From contig NZ_MECL01000057.1 in NCBI RefSeq assembly GCF_014596445.1, forward strand, positions 1 to 64,000: a stretch of 64,000 nt of DNA, read 5' to 3'. The notes under the pieces are model-generated. The model was not told the DNA's origin and did no database searches. It saw only the letters and a list, made by a program, of their open reading frames with translations. This document shows positions 9,637 through 20,549 of this stretch, piece after piece (positions within the stretch are counted from its first letter, which is position 1; each line of letters opens with the position of its first letter). Position numbers and translations under genes: made by a program. The DNA is from Streptomyces sp. CBMA29. Lineage in GTDB: Bacteria; Actinomycetota; Actinomycetes; Streptomycetales; Streptomycetaceae.

Positions 9637-12236
9637 ACGGTCACCGTCTCGGACAGGGCCACCGGTACGGCGGCCGGGGCGGTCGCGGGTTCCGGCCTGA
9701 TCTGGCCGCGCTCGGGGACGAAGCGGACCGTCGGGTCCGGGGTGTCCGGCGCGTTGACGAAGGACACGAACCGCCGCAGCCGCTCGGGGTCGTTGACGGT
9801 GTCGGCCCACTCGTCGCGGTAGTGCGCGACATGCGCGGCCATCAGCGCCTCCAGCGAGTCGCAGATGCCCAGCGAGTCATGGACGACCACCTCGCGTACG
9901 TGGTCCAGGCCGCCCTCGATCCGCCCCAGCCACACGCTGGTGCGCTCCAGCCGGTCGGCGGTGCGCACGTAGAACATCAGGAACCGGTCGATGAGCCGGA
10001 CGAGTTCGGCGTCCGAGAGGTCCTGGGCGAGCAGGTCCGCGTGGCGCGGGGTGGCCCCGCCGTTGCCGCCGACGTAGAGATTCCAGCCGCTCGCGGTGGC
10101 GATCACCCCGAAGTCCTTGCTCTGCGCCTCCGCGCACTCGCGCGCGCAGCCGGAGACGGCCGACTTGAGCTTGTGCGGCGCGCGCAGCCCGCGGTAGCGC
10201 AGCTCCAGGCCGATGGCCATCCGGACGCTGTCCTGCACGCCGAACCGGCACCAGGTCTCGCCGACGCAGGACTTCACCGTCCGCAGCGCCTTGCCGTAGG
10301 CGTGCCCCGACTCGAAGCCCGCGTCGACCAACCGGGTCCAGATCAACGGCAGTTGCTCGATGCGGGCGCCGAAGAGGTCGATCCGCTGGCCGCCGGTGAT
10401 CTTGGTGTAGAGGCCGAAGTCGCGGGCCACCTCGCCGATCACGATCAGCTTCTCCGGGGTGATCTCGCCCCCGGGGATGCGCGGCACGATCGAATAGGAG
10501 CCGTTCTTCTGCATGTTGGCGAGGAAGCGGTCGTTGGTGTCCTGGATCGCGGCCTGTTCGCCGTCCAGGACGTGCACGGACGCGCCGATCGCCGGGGCGA
10601 GCGAGGCCAGGACCGAGGCGACGGCCGGCTTGCAGATCTCGCAGCCCTCGCCGCCTCTGGCCGTCTCGCGGCCGTGCCCGTCGAGCAGTTCGCGGTAGGA
10701 GCCGATGCGCAGCGCGAGCACGATCTCGTACAGCTCGGCGCGGGTGTGCGCGAAACAGCGGCACAGGCCCTTGTCGACGGTGACGCCGTTCGCCTCAAGT
10801 TCAGCGGTGACGAGTTGGCCGACCACCTTCTCGCAACTGCCGCAGCCCGTAGCGGCCTTGGTGCACTTCTTGACCTCGGGCACCGTCCCGCAGGCGTGTT
10901 CGGTGACCGCGCCCCTGATCACGCCCTTCGTGACGTTGTGGCAGCTACAGATCACCGCCTCGTCGGGCAGCGCGCCGGGCCCGAGCAGGACCGGCGCTCC
11001 CGCACCGGCGGGCAGCACCAGGTGTTCTGCCGCGACCGGCGGCACCGAGCCGGTCAGCGGGCGCAGGATGCCGTACGACTCCGCGTCTCCGACCAGGATT
11101 CCGCCGAGCAGCGTGCCGTCGGCGCCCATCACCAGCTTGCGGTAGACGCCGGAGCGCGAGTCGGAGTAGAGGACGTCGAGGCAGCCGGCGGCGGCGCCGT
11201 GCGCGTCACCGAAGCTCGCCACGTCCACGCCGAGCAGCTTCAGCTTGGTCGACAGGTCGGCGCCGGTGAAGGAGCCCGCGTCGCCCGCGATGGTGCGCGC
11301 GGCGGTCTCGGCCATCTCGTAGCCGGGCGCGACCAGTCCGTACACCCGGCCGTCGGCGGCCTGCGCGCACTCGCCGATCGCGTAGACCGCCTCGTCGGCG
11401 GTACGGCAGCGCTCGTCCACGACGACGCCGCCGCGTTCGCCGACCGGCAGCCCGCAGGAGCGGGCGAGGTCGTCGCGCGCTCTGACCCCGGCGGAGAACA
11501 CCACCAGGTCGGTGGCGAGCGCCGAACCGTCCGACAGCGCCATGGAGTTGACGCGCCCGTCGGGCCCGGTGCCGATCCGCTGGGTGCCGACGGCGGTGTG
11601 CACGCTCACGCCGAGTCCTTCGACGGTACGGCGCAACGCCTCGCCCCCGCCGTCGTCCACCTGCACGGGCATCAGGCGCGGCGCGAACTCCACGACGTGC
11701 GTGGCGAGTCCGAGGCCCTTGAGCGCGCCCGCCGCCTCAAGTCCCAGCAGCCCGCCGCCGACGACCGCGCCGGTCACCGTCGTCGGGCGCTTCGCGTACG
11801 CCTCGATGGCCAGCAGGTCCTCGATCGTGCGGTAGACGAAGCAGCCCTCGGCGTCCTTGCCGGGCACCGGTGGCACGAAGGGGTACGAGCCGGTGGCCAG
11901 GACGAGCGTGTCGTAGCGGACGGTCAGGCCGGAACGGGCCGTCACCGTACGGGCGTTACGGTCCACGGCCACCGCCGGGTCGCCGACGCGCAGCTCGATG
12001 CCGTGCCGCTCCATGAAGCCGTCCTCGACCACGGACAGTTCCTCGGGGGTGGTGCCTTCGGAGAAGTACGAGGTCAGGTGGACGCGGTCGTACGCGGGGC
12101 GCGGTTCCTCGCAGAACACGACGACGCGGTCACGCGCGGTCACGCCCCGGTCGGCCAGCGCCTCCAGGAACCGCTGGCCGACCATGCCGTGGCCGACGAG
12201 CACGATCGTCCGCTGCGCCGTAAGGTGTGCGGCCAT
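9633..12236 (-). CDS. nirB: Nitrite reductase [NAD(P)H] large subunit
   Basis: 867-residue siroheme enzyme reducing nitrite to ammonium. The N-terminal FAD domain (IVLVGHGMVGQRF, VLATGSYPFVP) and NAD(P)H domain (GAVVGGGLLGLEAAG, residue 157 on) are followed by a BFD-like [2Fe-2S] domain with Cys430, Cys432, Cys465 and Cys468. A nitrite/sulfite reductase half comes next, with ferredoxin-like repeat ITGGQRIDLFG and siroheme-[4Fe-4S] ligands Cys657, Cys663, Cys697 and Cys701 (CVGETWC and GCARECA). A second CxC..CEIC segment at 492-535 is also present. The gene lies 2 bp after the NasB-like gene and overlaps nirD. Siroheme supply fits with the chelatase at the window's left end. Confidence 0.95.
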   Translation of the reverse strand: MAAHLTAQRTIVLVGHGMVGQRFLEALADRGVTARDRVVVFCEEPRPAYDRVHLTSYFSEGTTPEELSVVEDGFMERHGIELRVGDPAVAVDRNARTVTARSGLTVRYDTLVLATGSYPFVPPVPGKDAEGCFVYRTIEDLLAIEAYAKRPTTVTGAVVGGGLLGLEAAGALKGLGLATHVVEFAPRLMPVQVDDGGGEALRRTVEGLGVSVHTAVGTQRIGTGPDGRVNSMALSDGSALATDLVVFSAGVRARDDLARSCGLPVGERGGVVVDERCRTADEAVYAIGECAQAADGRVYGLVAPGYEMAETAARTIAGDAGSFTGADLSTKLKLLGVDVASFGDAHGAAAGCLDVLYSDSRSGVYRKLVMGADGTLLGGILVGDAESYGILRPLTGSVPPVAAEHLVLPAGAGAPVLLGPGALPDEAVICSCHNVTKGVIRGAVTEHACGTVPEVKKCTKAATGCGSCEKVVGQLVTAELEANGVTVDKGLCRCFAHTRAELYEIVLALRIGSYRELLDGHGRETARGGEGCEICKPAVASVLASLAPAIGASVHVLDGEQAAIQDTNDRFLANMQKNGSYSIVPRIPGGEITPEKLIVIGEVARDFGLYTKITGGQRIDLFGARIEQLPLIWTRLVDAGFESGHAYGKALRTVKSCVGETWCRFGVQDSVRMAIGLELRYRGLRAPHKLKSAVSGCARECAEAQSKDFGVIATASGWNLYVGGNGGATPRHADLLAQDLSDAELVRLIDRFLMFYVRTADRLERTSVWLGRIEGGLDHVREVVVHDSLGICDSLEALMAAHVAHYRDEWADTVNDPERLRRFVSFVNAPDTPDPTVRFVPERGQIRPEPATAPAAVPVALSETVTV

Positions 12237-12238
12237 GC

Positions 12239-13645
12239 TCAGTAACCTCCGTCGTCGGTGAGCAGATGGAGCAGTGGGGCGGAGGGCAACGGCTCGTCGC
12301 CCTCCCAGACCCCGGCGACCGTGCCGACTGCGGCCAGATCGCCCAGCAGAATTCCCCCGACCAGCCGGTCCTCGCGCACAACGACCTTGCGGTAGGCGCC
12401 AGTTGTGCCGTCGGTCAGGCGCAGGACGTCGTCCCCGGGACCGGGCTCGGGGTCGCCGAACGCGGCGATGTCGAGGGGCGCAGCCACGTCGAGGGGCGCG
12501 GCGCCGTCGAGCAGTGCGGCGCCGGAGCCCGGCGGGCCGGGGGCGAGGGTGAGCCGGGTCAGGGCACGGGTGCCGCCGTAACGGGGAGCGCCGCCGGCCG
12601 TATCGCTACGGATGTCCTCGGCGCGCGTCCCGGCCGTGGGCGCCCGCAGGTCCGTACGCGCCCGCCGGTCCGTCCGCGCCTCGTACACCAGCACCCGCGC
12701 CAGGACGTCGGCCTGGTCGCGGGCCGCGCCCGCGAGGCCGTAGAGGACACCGTCGTGCTGGGCGCAGTCGCCGATCGCGTGGACGGCGGGGTCCGAGGTA
12801 CGGAGCAGGTCGTCCACCACGACGCCCTGGGCGACGGCGAGCCCGGCCGCGCGGGCGAGTCCGACGCGGGGGCGTACCCCGCAGGCCAGCACGACGAGTT
12901 CGGCGCCGAGGCAGTAGCCGTCGGAGAGTTCGACCGACCGTACGGCGCGGCGGCCGTCGGGCGTCCGCTGCGTGAGCAGACCGCGCACGCGGCACTCGGT
13001 GTGCACCTCGACGCCCTGGGCCTCCAGGTGGCGGCGCAGCAACGCGGCAGCGGTGTCGTCCAGATGACGTTCCATCAGGCGTTCGCCCTGCTGGGCGACC
13101 ACGACCCGGGCGCCGCGCGCGGCGAGCGCCTGCGCGGCGGACACGCCCAGGAGTCCGCCGCCGACCACGACCACGCGGGTGCCGTGTCCGGCGGCCGACG
13201 CGAGCGCGAGGCAGTCGTCCATCGTGCGGAAGCAGCGCACGCCGAGCGGGAGTTCGTCCGCGCCGTCTTCGAACAGGCCGCGCAGCGGCGGCAGTACGGG
13301 GTTGGAGCCGGTCGCGAGCACCAGCCGGTCGTACGGGAGCGACGTACCGTCGTCGCAGACGACCCGCCGGGCGTCGCGGTCCAGCCGTACCGCCCGCCGG
13401 GGCGGCGTGCGGATGCCCACGGCCGGGAGCGTGATCTTCTCTGGCTCGTACCGGCCCGCGAGCACCTCGGCGAGCAGCACCCTGTTGTACGGCGGGTGCG
13501 GCTCCTCGCCGACGAGCGTGACCGTGACCGTACGGTCCGGCGCTTCCGCACGGTCCGGCGCGTCCGCGTGCGCCTCCGCGTACGGCGCGAGCTGCTGGGC
13601 GAGGCGCGCCCCCGCCATTCCGCCGCCGACCACCACGATGTCCAT
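12239..13645 (-). CDS. NasB/NirB-like FAD-dependent NAD(P)H oxidoreductase
   Basis: 468-residue pyridine nucleotide-disulphide-type flavoprotein. The FAD motif is at the start (VVVGGGMAGARLAQQL), the NAD(P) motif follows near 150 (VVVVGGGLLGVSAAQAL), and the second FAD motif is AIGDCAQHDG. It resembles the N-terminal half of the adjacent nirB product but lacks the BFD and siroheme domains and has no Fe-S Cys pattern. It is first in the operon, 2 bp upstream of nirB. The likely role is passing electrons from NAD(P)H to nitrate reductase, which carries no reductase domain of its own, or to NirB. The partner is inferred from operon position. The C-terminal third contains a Pro/Leu-rich low-complexity stretch (AAPLDVAAPLDIAA). 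Confidence 0.8.
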   Translation of the reverse strand: MDIVVVGGGMAGARLAQQLAPYAEAHADAPDRAEAPDRTVTVTLVGEEPHPPYNRVLLAEVLAGRYEPEKITLPAVGIRTPPRRAVRLDRDARRVVCDDGTSLPYDRLVLATGSNPVLPPLRGLFEDGADELPLGVRCFRTMDDCLALASAAGHGTRVVVVGGGLLGVSAAQALAARGARVVVAQQGERLMERHLDDTAAALLRRHLEAQGVEVHTECRVRGLLTQRTPDGRRAVRSVELSDGYCLGAELVVLACGVRPRVGLARAAGLAVAQGVVVDDLLRTSDPAVHAIGDCAQHDGVLYGLAGAARDQADVLARVLVYEARTDRRARTDLRAPTAGTRAEDIRSDTAGGAPRYGGTRALTRLTLAPGPPGSGAALLDGAAPLDVAAPLDIAAFGDPEPGPGDDVLRLTDGTTGAYRKVVVREDRLVGGILLGDLAAVGTVAGVWEGDEPLPSAPLLHLLTDDGGY

Positions 13646-13667
13646 GCCCCGAGGATGGGCGAGTGCT

Positions 13668-13705
13668 GTTTCCCGCCCGCATCCCCGCCATTACCCGTGG
13701 GGAAC
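13668..13705 (-). promoter_or_regulatory. Possible GlnR box upstream of nir operon
   Basis: Read on the minus strand, four pentamers occur at exact 11-bp phasing: GTTCC-n6-GTAAT-n6-GATGC-n6-GAAAC. This matches the spacing of the GlnR consensus (gTnAC-n6-GaAAC, twice), although only the last half-site is perfect. It ends 22 bp before the ATG of the first operon gene. A GTAAC...GAAAC pair also precedes nasA. Confidence 0.5.
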
Positions 13706-13836
13706 GCCCGCCTCATCCGGTGGCGGGCGGCGGTGTGAGTCCGTACCGGCAGGAGCCCCGCCGCGTGACCGGATCGTTCCGCAGCGGGGCATGATCAGGT
13801 CTACCCGCAGGGCCGCGCCGGAGGCAGGATCGAGTC

Positions 13837-14445
13837 ATGGCTGACAACACGAACCCCGCGAGCGCGACCGCGCTCCTCGTCATCGACGTCCAGGAGTCCT
13901 TCCGGCAGCGGGAGAGCTGGCAGGCCGCGTCCGACCCCGAGGTCGCCGTCCAGGTCGCCCGCCTGGTCGATCACGCCCGCGAGCAGGGGCACCCGGTGAT
14001 CTGGGTCCTGCACTCCGAGCCCGGCTCCGGCACGGTCTTCGACCCGGAGAGCGGCCACGTGCGGCTGATCGACGGGCTGACCCGCGCCGAGGGCGAGCCG
14101 CTGCTCACCAAGACGGCGCACAACGCCTTCACGACCACGAATCTCCAGCAGATCCTCACCGCGCGCGGCATCCGCGCGCTGATCACCTGCGGCATCCGCA
14201 CCGAGCAGTGCGTGGAGACCACGACGCGGCTGGCCTCCGACCTCGGCTACGACGTCACCTTCGTGGTGGACGCGACCGCCACCGAGCCGATCGAGCACCG
14301 CGACGCGCCGGCGGGCCGCCCGCTCGCCGAGGTGCTGGCCGACCCGCGCACGCTGCTCCCGGCGGACATCATCGCGCGCACCGAGTACGCTCTCGCGGGC
14401 CGCTTCGCCACCGTCTCGACCGTCAAGGAGCTGACCGGATCGTGA
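13837..14445 (+). CDS. Isochorismatase-family cysteine hydrolase
   Basis: 202 residues with the catalytic triad of the isochorismatase-like superfamily: Asp17 (TALLVIDVQESF), Lys92 (LLTKTAHNAF) and Cys125 (CGIRTEQCVETT). Family members hydrolyse amides, N-carbamoyl groups or vinyl ethers; the substrate is not predictable here. ATG 13837 begins after AGGCAGGATCGAGTC. The stop overlaps the next gene's GTG (GTGA), so hydrolase and GlxA-type regulator are translationally coupled. This is a common actinobacterial pair in which the regulator probably controls, or responds to the product of, the hydrolase. DJ-1/PfpI and isochorismatase folds both handle small amides, which fits but does not prove a shared ligand. 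Confidence 0.82.
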   Translation: MADNTNPASATALLVIDVQESFRQRESWQAASDPEVAVQVARLVDHAREQGHPVIWVLHSEPGSGTVFDPESGHVRLIDGLTRAEGEPLLTKTAHNAFTTTNLQQILTARGIRALITCGIRTEQCVETTTRLASDLGYDVTFVVDATATEPIEHRDAPAGRPLAEVLADPRTLLPADIIARTEYALAGRFATVSTVKELTGS

Positions 14446-15368
14446 CCCGGGTCGTCTTCCTGCTCGTGCCCCACCTGCATCTGCTCGACCTCGCCGGGCC
14501 CGCCCAGGTGTTCTCGACGGCCGCCGACTACGGCCTCGGGTACCGGCTGGAGTACGTCGCCGAGCGGGAAGACGTCCCCACCGCGCAGGGCCTCGCGCTG
14601 CGCGCCGCCACCGAACTGCCCCGTCTGACGGCCGACGACCTGATCGTCGTACCGGGCTGGCGGGCCCACACGCTCCACGAGAACGGCGCGCTCGCTCCCG
14701 GCACCCTGGAGTGGCTGCGCGCCCACCACGCGGGCGGCGGCACCGTCGCCAGCGTGTGCGCGGGGGCGGACGCGCTCGGCCGGGCCGGGCTGCTCGACGG
14801 CCGCCGCTGCACCACCCACCACGACGTGCAGGACGAACTCGCCCGCGACTATCCGCGGGCCACCGTCGTACGCGACGTCCTGTACGTCGTGGACGACCGC
14901 GTCGTCAGCTCCGCCGGGATCGCCAGCGGCATCGACCTCGCGCTGCACCTGGTCGCCGTCCGGCACGGGCCGGGCGCCGCTGCCCGCGTCGCCCGGCAGA
15001 TGGTCGTCTACGCCCGGCGCAACGGCGACGAGCTCCAGACCAGCGCCATGCTCCGGCACCGCGGGCACCTCAGCGACGCCGTTCACCGCGCCCAGGACCT
15101 GATCGACGCCCGCTTCGCCCACCACCTCGCCCTCGCCGACCTCGCCGCCTCCACCGGGCTCAGCGAGCGCACCCTCACGCGGCGCTTCACCGCTTCCACC
15201 GGCCTCACGCCGCTCCGCTACCAACAAGAGCTGCGCATCGAGCGCGCCGAACATCTCATCGGGCAGGGCTCCACCCTCGAAGCCGCCGCCCGCGCCGTCG
15301 GTTTCCACGACGCCCGCATGCTCCGCCGCCTCCGCGCCCGCCGGCGCCCCGACCTCGCCTCCGCGTGA
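14442..15368 (+). CDS. GlxA-family transcriptional regulator (DJ-1/PfpI + AraC HTH), short C-terminus
   Basis: 308 residues. The N-terminal DJ-1/PfpI-like domain (about 1-175) has the nucleophile-elbow-like VASVCAGADALGRAGLL and HHDVQDELARDYP. The C-terminal AraC DNA-binding domain (about 205-308) has a well preserved first helix-turn-helix (LADLAASTGLSERTLTRRFTASTGLTPLRYQQELRIERA). The second helix-turn-helix is abnormal: after AARAVGFHDARMLRRL the sequence turns into RARRRPDLASA and stops, lacking the usual FxRxxGxxPxxYR end. Either a recent frameshift or a genuinely shortened domain would explain this. The GTG start overlaps the upstream hydrolase stop by 4 bp. Confidence 0.8.
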   Translation: MTRVVFLLVPHLHLLDLAGPAQVFSTAADYGLGYRLEYVAEREDVPTAQGLALRAATELPRLTADDLIVVPGWRAHTLHENGALAPGTLEWLRAHHAGGGTVASVCAGADALGRAGLLDGRRCTTHHDVQDELARDYPRATVVRDVLYVVDDRVVSSAGIASGIDLALHLVAVRHGPGAAARVARQMVVYARRNGDELQTSAMLRHRGHLSDAVHRAQDLIDARFAHHLALADLAASTGLSERTLTRRFTASTGLTPLRYQQELRIERAEHLIGQGSTLEAAARAVGFHDARMLRRLRARRRPDLASA

Positions 15369-15422
15369 CGTTCACCTTGCGCCCGTGGGTGCCCGCCAGG
15401 GGCGCGTACGCCGCGAAGAGCC

Positions 15423-15438
15423 CTACCCTGACGGGTAG
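15423..15438. promoter_or_regulatory. Inverted repeat upstream of SDR gene
   Basis: CTACCC-tgac-GGGTAG, perfect 6-bp arms, lies 25 bp before the SDR start codon. The position fits an operator, but no regulator can be assigned. Confidence 0.35.
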
Positions 15439-15462
15439 TCAGGCAAGAGGGAGGGGGACGTC

Positions 15463-16380
15463 ATGAGCTGGACGGCGGAGAGCGTTCCGGACCAGTCCGG
15501 AAGGACGGCCGTGGTGACGGGCGCGAACACCGGCATCGGTTACTGCACGGCCAGGGAACTGGCCCGCCGCGGCGCCCGCGTGACCCTTGCCTGCCGGGAC
15601 GCGGAGCGCGCGACGGCGGCGCTGAAGCGGCTACAGGCCGAAGTGCCCAACGCCCAGGCGGCGTTCAGGCCACTGGACCTGGCCGACCTGGGAAGCGTAC
15701 GGGCGTTCGCGGAGGCGTACGAGGAGCCGTCGCTCGACCTGCTGGTCAACAACGCCGGGGTGATGGCACTGCCGTACGGCCTGACGTACGACGGCTTCGA
15801 GAAGCAGTTCGGGGTGAACCACCTGGGTCACTTCGCGCTGACGGGCCTGCTGCTGCCACGGCTGCGGGCGGCGGACCGCGGGGCCCGCGTCGTCGTGGTG
15901 TCGAGCGTGGCGCACGTACTGGCGGGGGTGAATCTCGGCGACCTCAACGCGAGCCGCGGATACCACCGTTGGACGGCGTACGGCCAGTCGAAGAGCGCCA
16001 ATCTGCTCTTCGTGCACGAGCTGTCACGGCGGCTCGCGGCGGCCGGTTCGGGAATCGTGGCCGCGGCGGCGCACCCCGGCTACGCGGCGACCGACCTGCA
16101 CACGCGCGGGGCGCTGCTGGAGGGCCGCAGGGGCGTGGAGCGCGTCTACGTCTTCGGCACCTGGCTGCTGGCGCAGTCGGCCGACCGCGGGGCGCTGCCC
16201 ACGCTCTACGCGGCGACGGCGCCCGGTGTCGCCCCCGACTCCTTCACCGGCCCGCGCGCCCCGGGTCTGCGGGGCGCGCCGGCCCGCGCCTGGCGGCTGC
16301 CCAGGACCCGTGACGACGTGACCGGTGAGCTGCTGTGGGAGGCGTCGGAACGGCTGACGGGGGTCACGTACGCGCTGTGA
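15463..16380 (+). CDS. Short-chain dehydrogenase/reductase
   Basis: 305-residue NAD(P)-dependent SDR of the retinol-dehydrogenase/WWOX-like type. The cofactor motif is TGANTGIG (19-26), NNAG follows at about 96-99, and the catalytic residues are Ser148 (VVVSSVAH), Tyr173 and Lys177 (YGQSKSAN). AGV-MALPYG and FGVNHLGHFALT are typical of this subfamily, whose substrates in bacteria are mostly unknown. ATG 15463 has a strong GAGGGAGGGGG site. It is monocistronic, with a GGGTAG palindrome immediately upstream. The C-terminal portion after residue 265 is Pro/Arg-rich. Confidence 0.85.
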   Translation: MSWTAESVPDQSGRTAVVTGANTGIGYCTARELARRGARVTLACRDAERATAALKRLQAEVPNAQAAFRPLDLADLGSVRAFAEAYEEPSLDLLVNNAGVMALPYGLTYDGFEKQFGVNHLGHFALTGLLLPRLRAADRGARVVVVSSVAHVLAGVNLGDLNASRGYHRWTAYGQSKSANLLFVHELSRRLAAAGSGIVAAAAHPGYAATDLHTRGALLEGRRGVERVYVFGTWLLAQSADRGALPTLYAATAPGVAPDSFTGPRAPGLRGAPARAWRLPRTRDDVTGELLWEASERLTGVTYAL

Positions 16381-16511
16381 GCCGCCGGGCGTGACGCGCG
16401 CCTGCCCTGCCCACCGCGCACCGGCCGTATCAACTCCCTTATCTCGACCGCATGTTCGGCTCATGGAATCGCCGAGGGCGGGTACCCGGCCCTTCAGGAG
16501 GTGACGCGGTC

Positions 16512-17243
16512 ATGGCGATCAGTGGTACTGCGGGACGTATGCCCTGGTGGGCGCGGACAGCTATCGGAGTGGTCGTACTCGCGCTGCTGTTCCTGTTGCT
16601 CGGCAAGGCCAATCTGCTGCCCGGTATACCGAATCCGTTCGCGGAGAAGGACAAGGACCGCAGCGGTCCTGTCCTGTTGAAGTCCATCCAGGACATGAGC
16701 CGCTTCGAGGGCGCGAGCGGCAACTTCGAGGTCGTCGTCGACCTGGAGAAGGACGCCAAATTCCTGCCGTCCGCGGTGCGCGGCAAGCGCACGCTGTACG
16801 TCGGCGCGGGCAGCGTCGACGCGTATGTCGATCTCGGTTCCGTCGGCAACGACGCGGTGAAGGTCTCCGCCGACCGCAAGTCCGCGACGATCCGCCTGCC
16901 GCACGCGGCGCTTGAGCGGACCTCGCTGGACACCAAGCATTCCTACGTCGTCTCGCAGCAGCGCGGCTTCTTCGACCGGATCGGCGACTTCTTCGGCAAC
17001 AACCCGGGCAACGCCCAGCAGCTCAACGAGCTGGCCGCGCAGAAGATCCAGGACGCCGCCAAGCAGACCGAGTTGGGCGCGCGGGCCGAGACCAACACCA
17101 AATTCATGCTGGAGCACCTGCTGACCTCGCTCGGCTTCGACCACGTGGACGTCACCTTCGGCCCGCCGTCGAAGACCGCCCCGACCCCGACCCCGAGCGG
17201 CAGCACCAGCCCCAGCACCACGGCCAGCCCCACGTCCTCCTGA
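16512..17243 (+). CDS. DUF4230 domain membrane-anchored protein
   Basis: 243 residues. ATG 16512 lies 7 nt after a near-perfect AGGAGGTGA ribosome site. One N-terminal transmembrane helix (AIGVVVLALLFLLLGKANLLPG, about 17-38) anchors a DUF4230 domain: LLKSIQDMSRFEGASGNFEVVVDLE, RTLYVGAGSVDAYVDLGSV and AAQKIQDAAKQTELGARAETNTKFMLEHLLTSLGF. The C-terminal 25 residues are a Pro/Thr/Ser tail resembling a cell-wall spacer. The domain function is unknown; the topology predicts the domain outside the membrane. Transcription probably stops at the hairpin at 17321-17355, shared with the convergent ppdK. Confidence 0.75.
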   Translation: MAISGTAGRMPWWARTAIGVVVLALLFLLLGKANLLPGIPNPFAEKDKDRSGPVLLKSIQDMSRFEGASGNFEVVVDLEKDAKFLPSAVRGKRTLYVGAGSVDAYVDLGSVGNDAVKVSADRKSATIRLPHAALERTSLDTKHSYVVSQQRGFFDRIGDFFGNNPGNAQQLNELAAQKIQDAAKQTELGARAETNTKFMLEHLLTSLGFDHVDVTFGPPSKTAPTPTPSGSTSPSTTASPTSS

Positions 17244-17320
17244 CCCCCTCCACCGGTGGCTCCTCCGATGGTTCCGCCGGTGGTTCCGCCGGCGGTGTGA
17301 CCCCACGGACGTGAAAGTGC

Positions 17321-17355
17321 CGGGGGCGGCGCTTCCGCACGAAGCGCCGCCCCCG
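17321..17355. terminator. Bidirectional hairpin terminator between DUF4230 gene and ppdK
   Basis: A perfect 14-bp stem (cgggggcggcgctt with its complement) around a 7-nt loop sits between two convergent stop codons. There is no U-tract, as is usual in Streptomyces. Confidence 0.82.
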
Positions 17356-17441
17356 GCGGGGCGGGGTCGGGATCGGGTCGCCGGTCGGTGAGGGTGCCCC
17401 CAGGGCAAGGGGCTTCCGGCGGCGGTCCGGGCCCGGCCCGG

Positions 17442-20180
<2,739 letters not shown>

Positions 20181-20549
20181 GGGACTCGACTCCTCGCGAC
20201 CGGGATGCCCTGACGGCGGGGAGCGTACCCAGCCCGAAGGCGCCGCAGTGTGTCCATGACCTCGACACACGGCGGTAACCGCCCGTCTGCCGGTGTATCC
20301 CGAGCGGGGGGCTCACCGGCCGGTGTCCTCGCTCCGTTCACGAGTCGAACGGACGGTTTCACTCCGGTGGCCGCTTCGGCGATTCGGTCGACGGAGCGTC
20401 ACGTCGCGCCGTGCCGCGTGGACGCAGCGGGGGTGGCACTGCGTGCCATGCTTTCGGAAGGTGCGACACCCCTCCTCGCGCTCGTTTGAGCGCAACCCCT
20501 ATCAACCGTGGCGCGAATCACGCCTCGCGTCTCACATTCTGGACACGTT
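20181..20549. other. Intergenic region upstream of ppdK
   Basis: 369 bp between the ppdK start and the dus stop. It should hold the ppdK promoter, but I see no convincing -35/-10 pair. It contains one short inverted repeat, TCCGTTC-acgagtc-GAACGGA (20333-20353), and short open frames on both strands without ribosome sites or gene-like codon structure. Confidence 0.6.

Noticed and set aside
9822..12245. Long open frame on the plus strand opposite nirB
   Set aside because: It is the GC-bias shadow of nirB: composition is Arg/Gly/Ala/Asp-rich with no domain, while the minus strand encodes a complete nitrite reductase.
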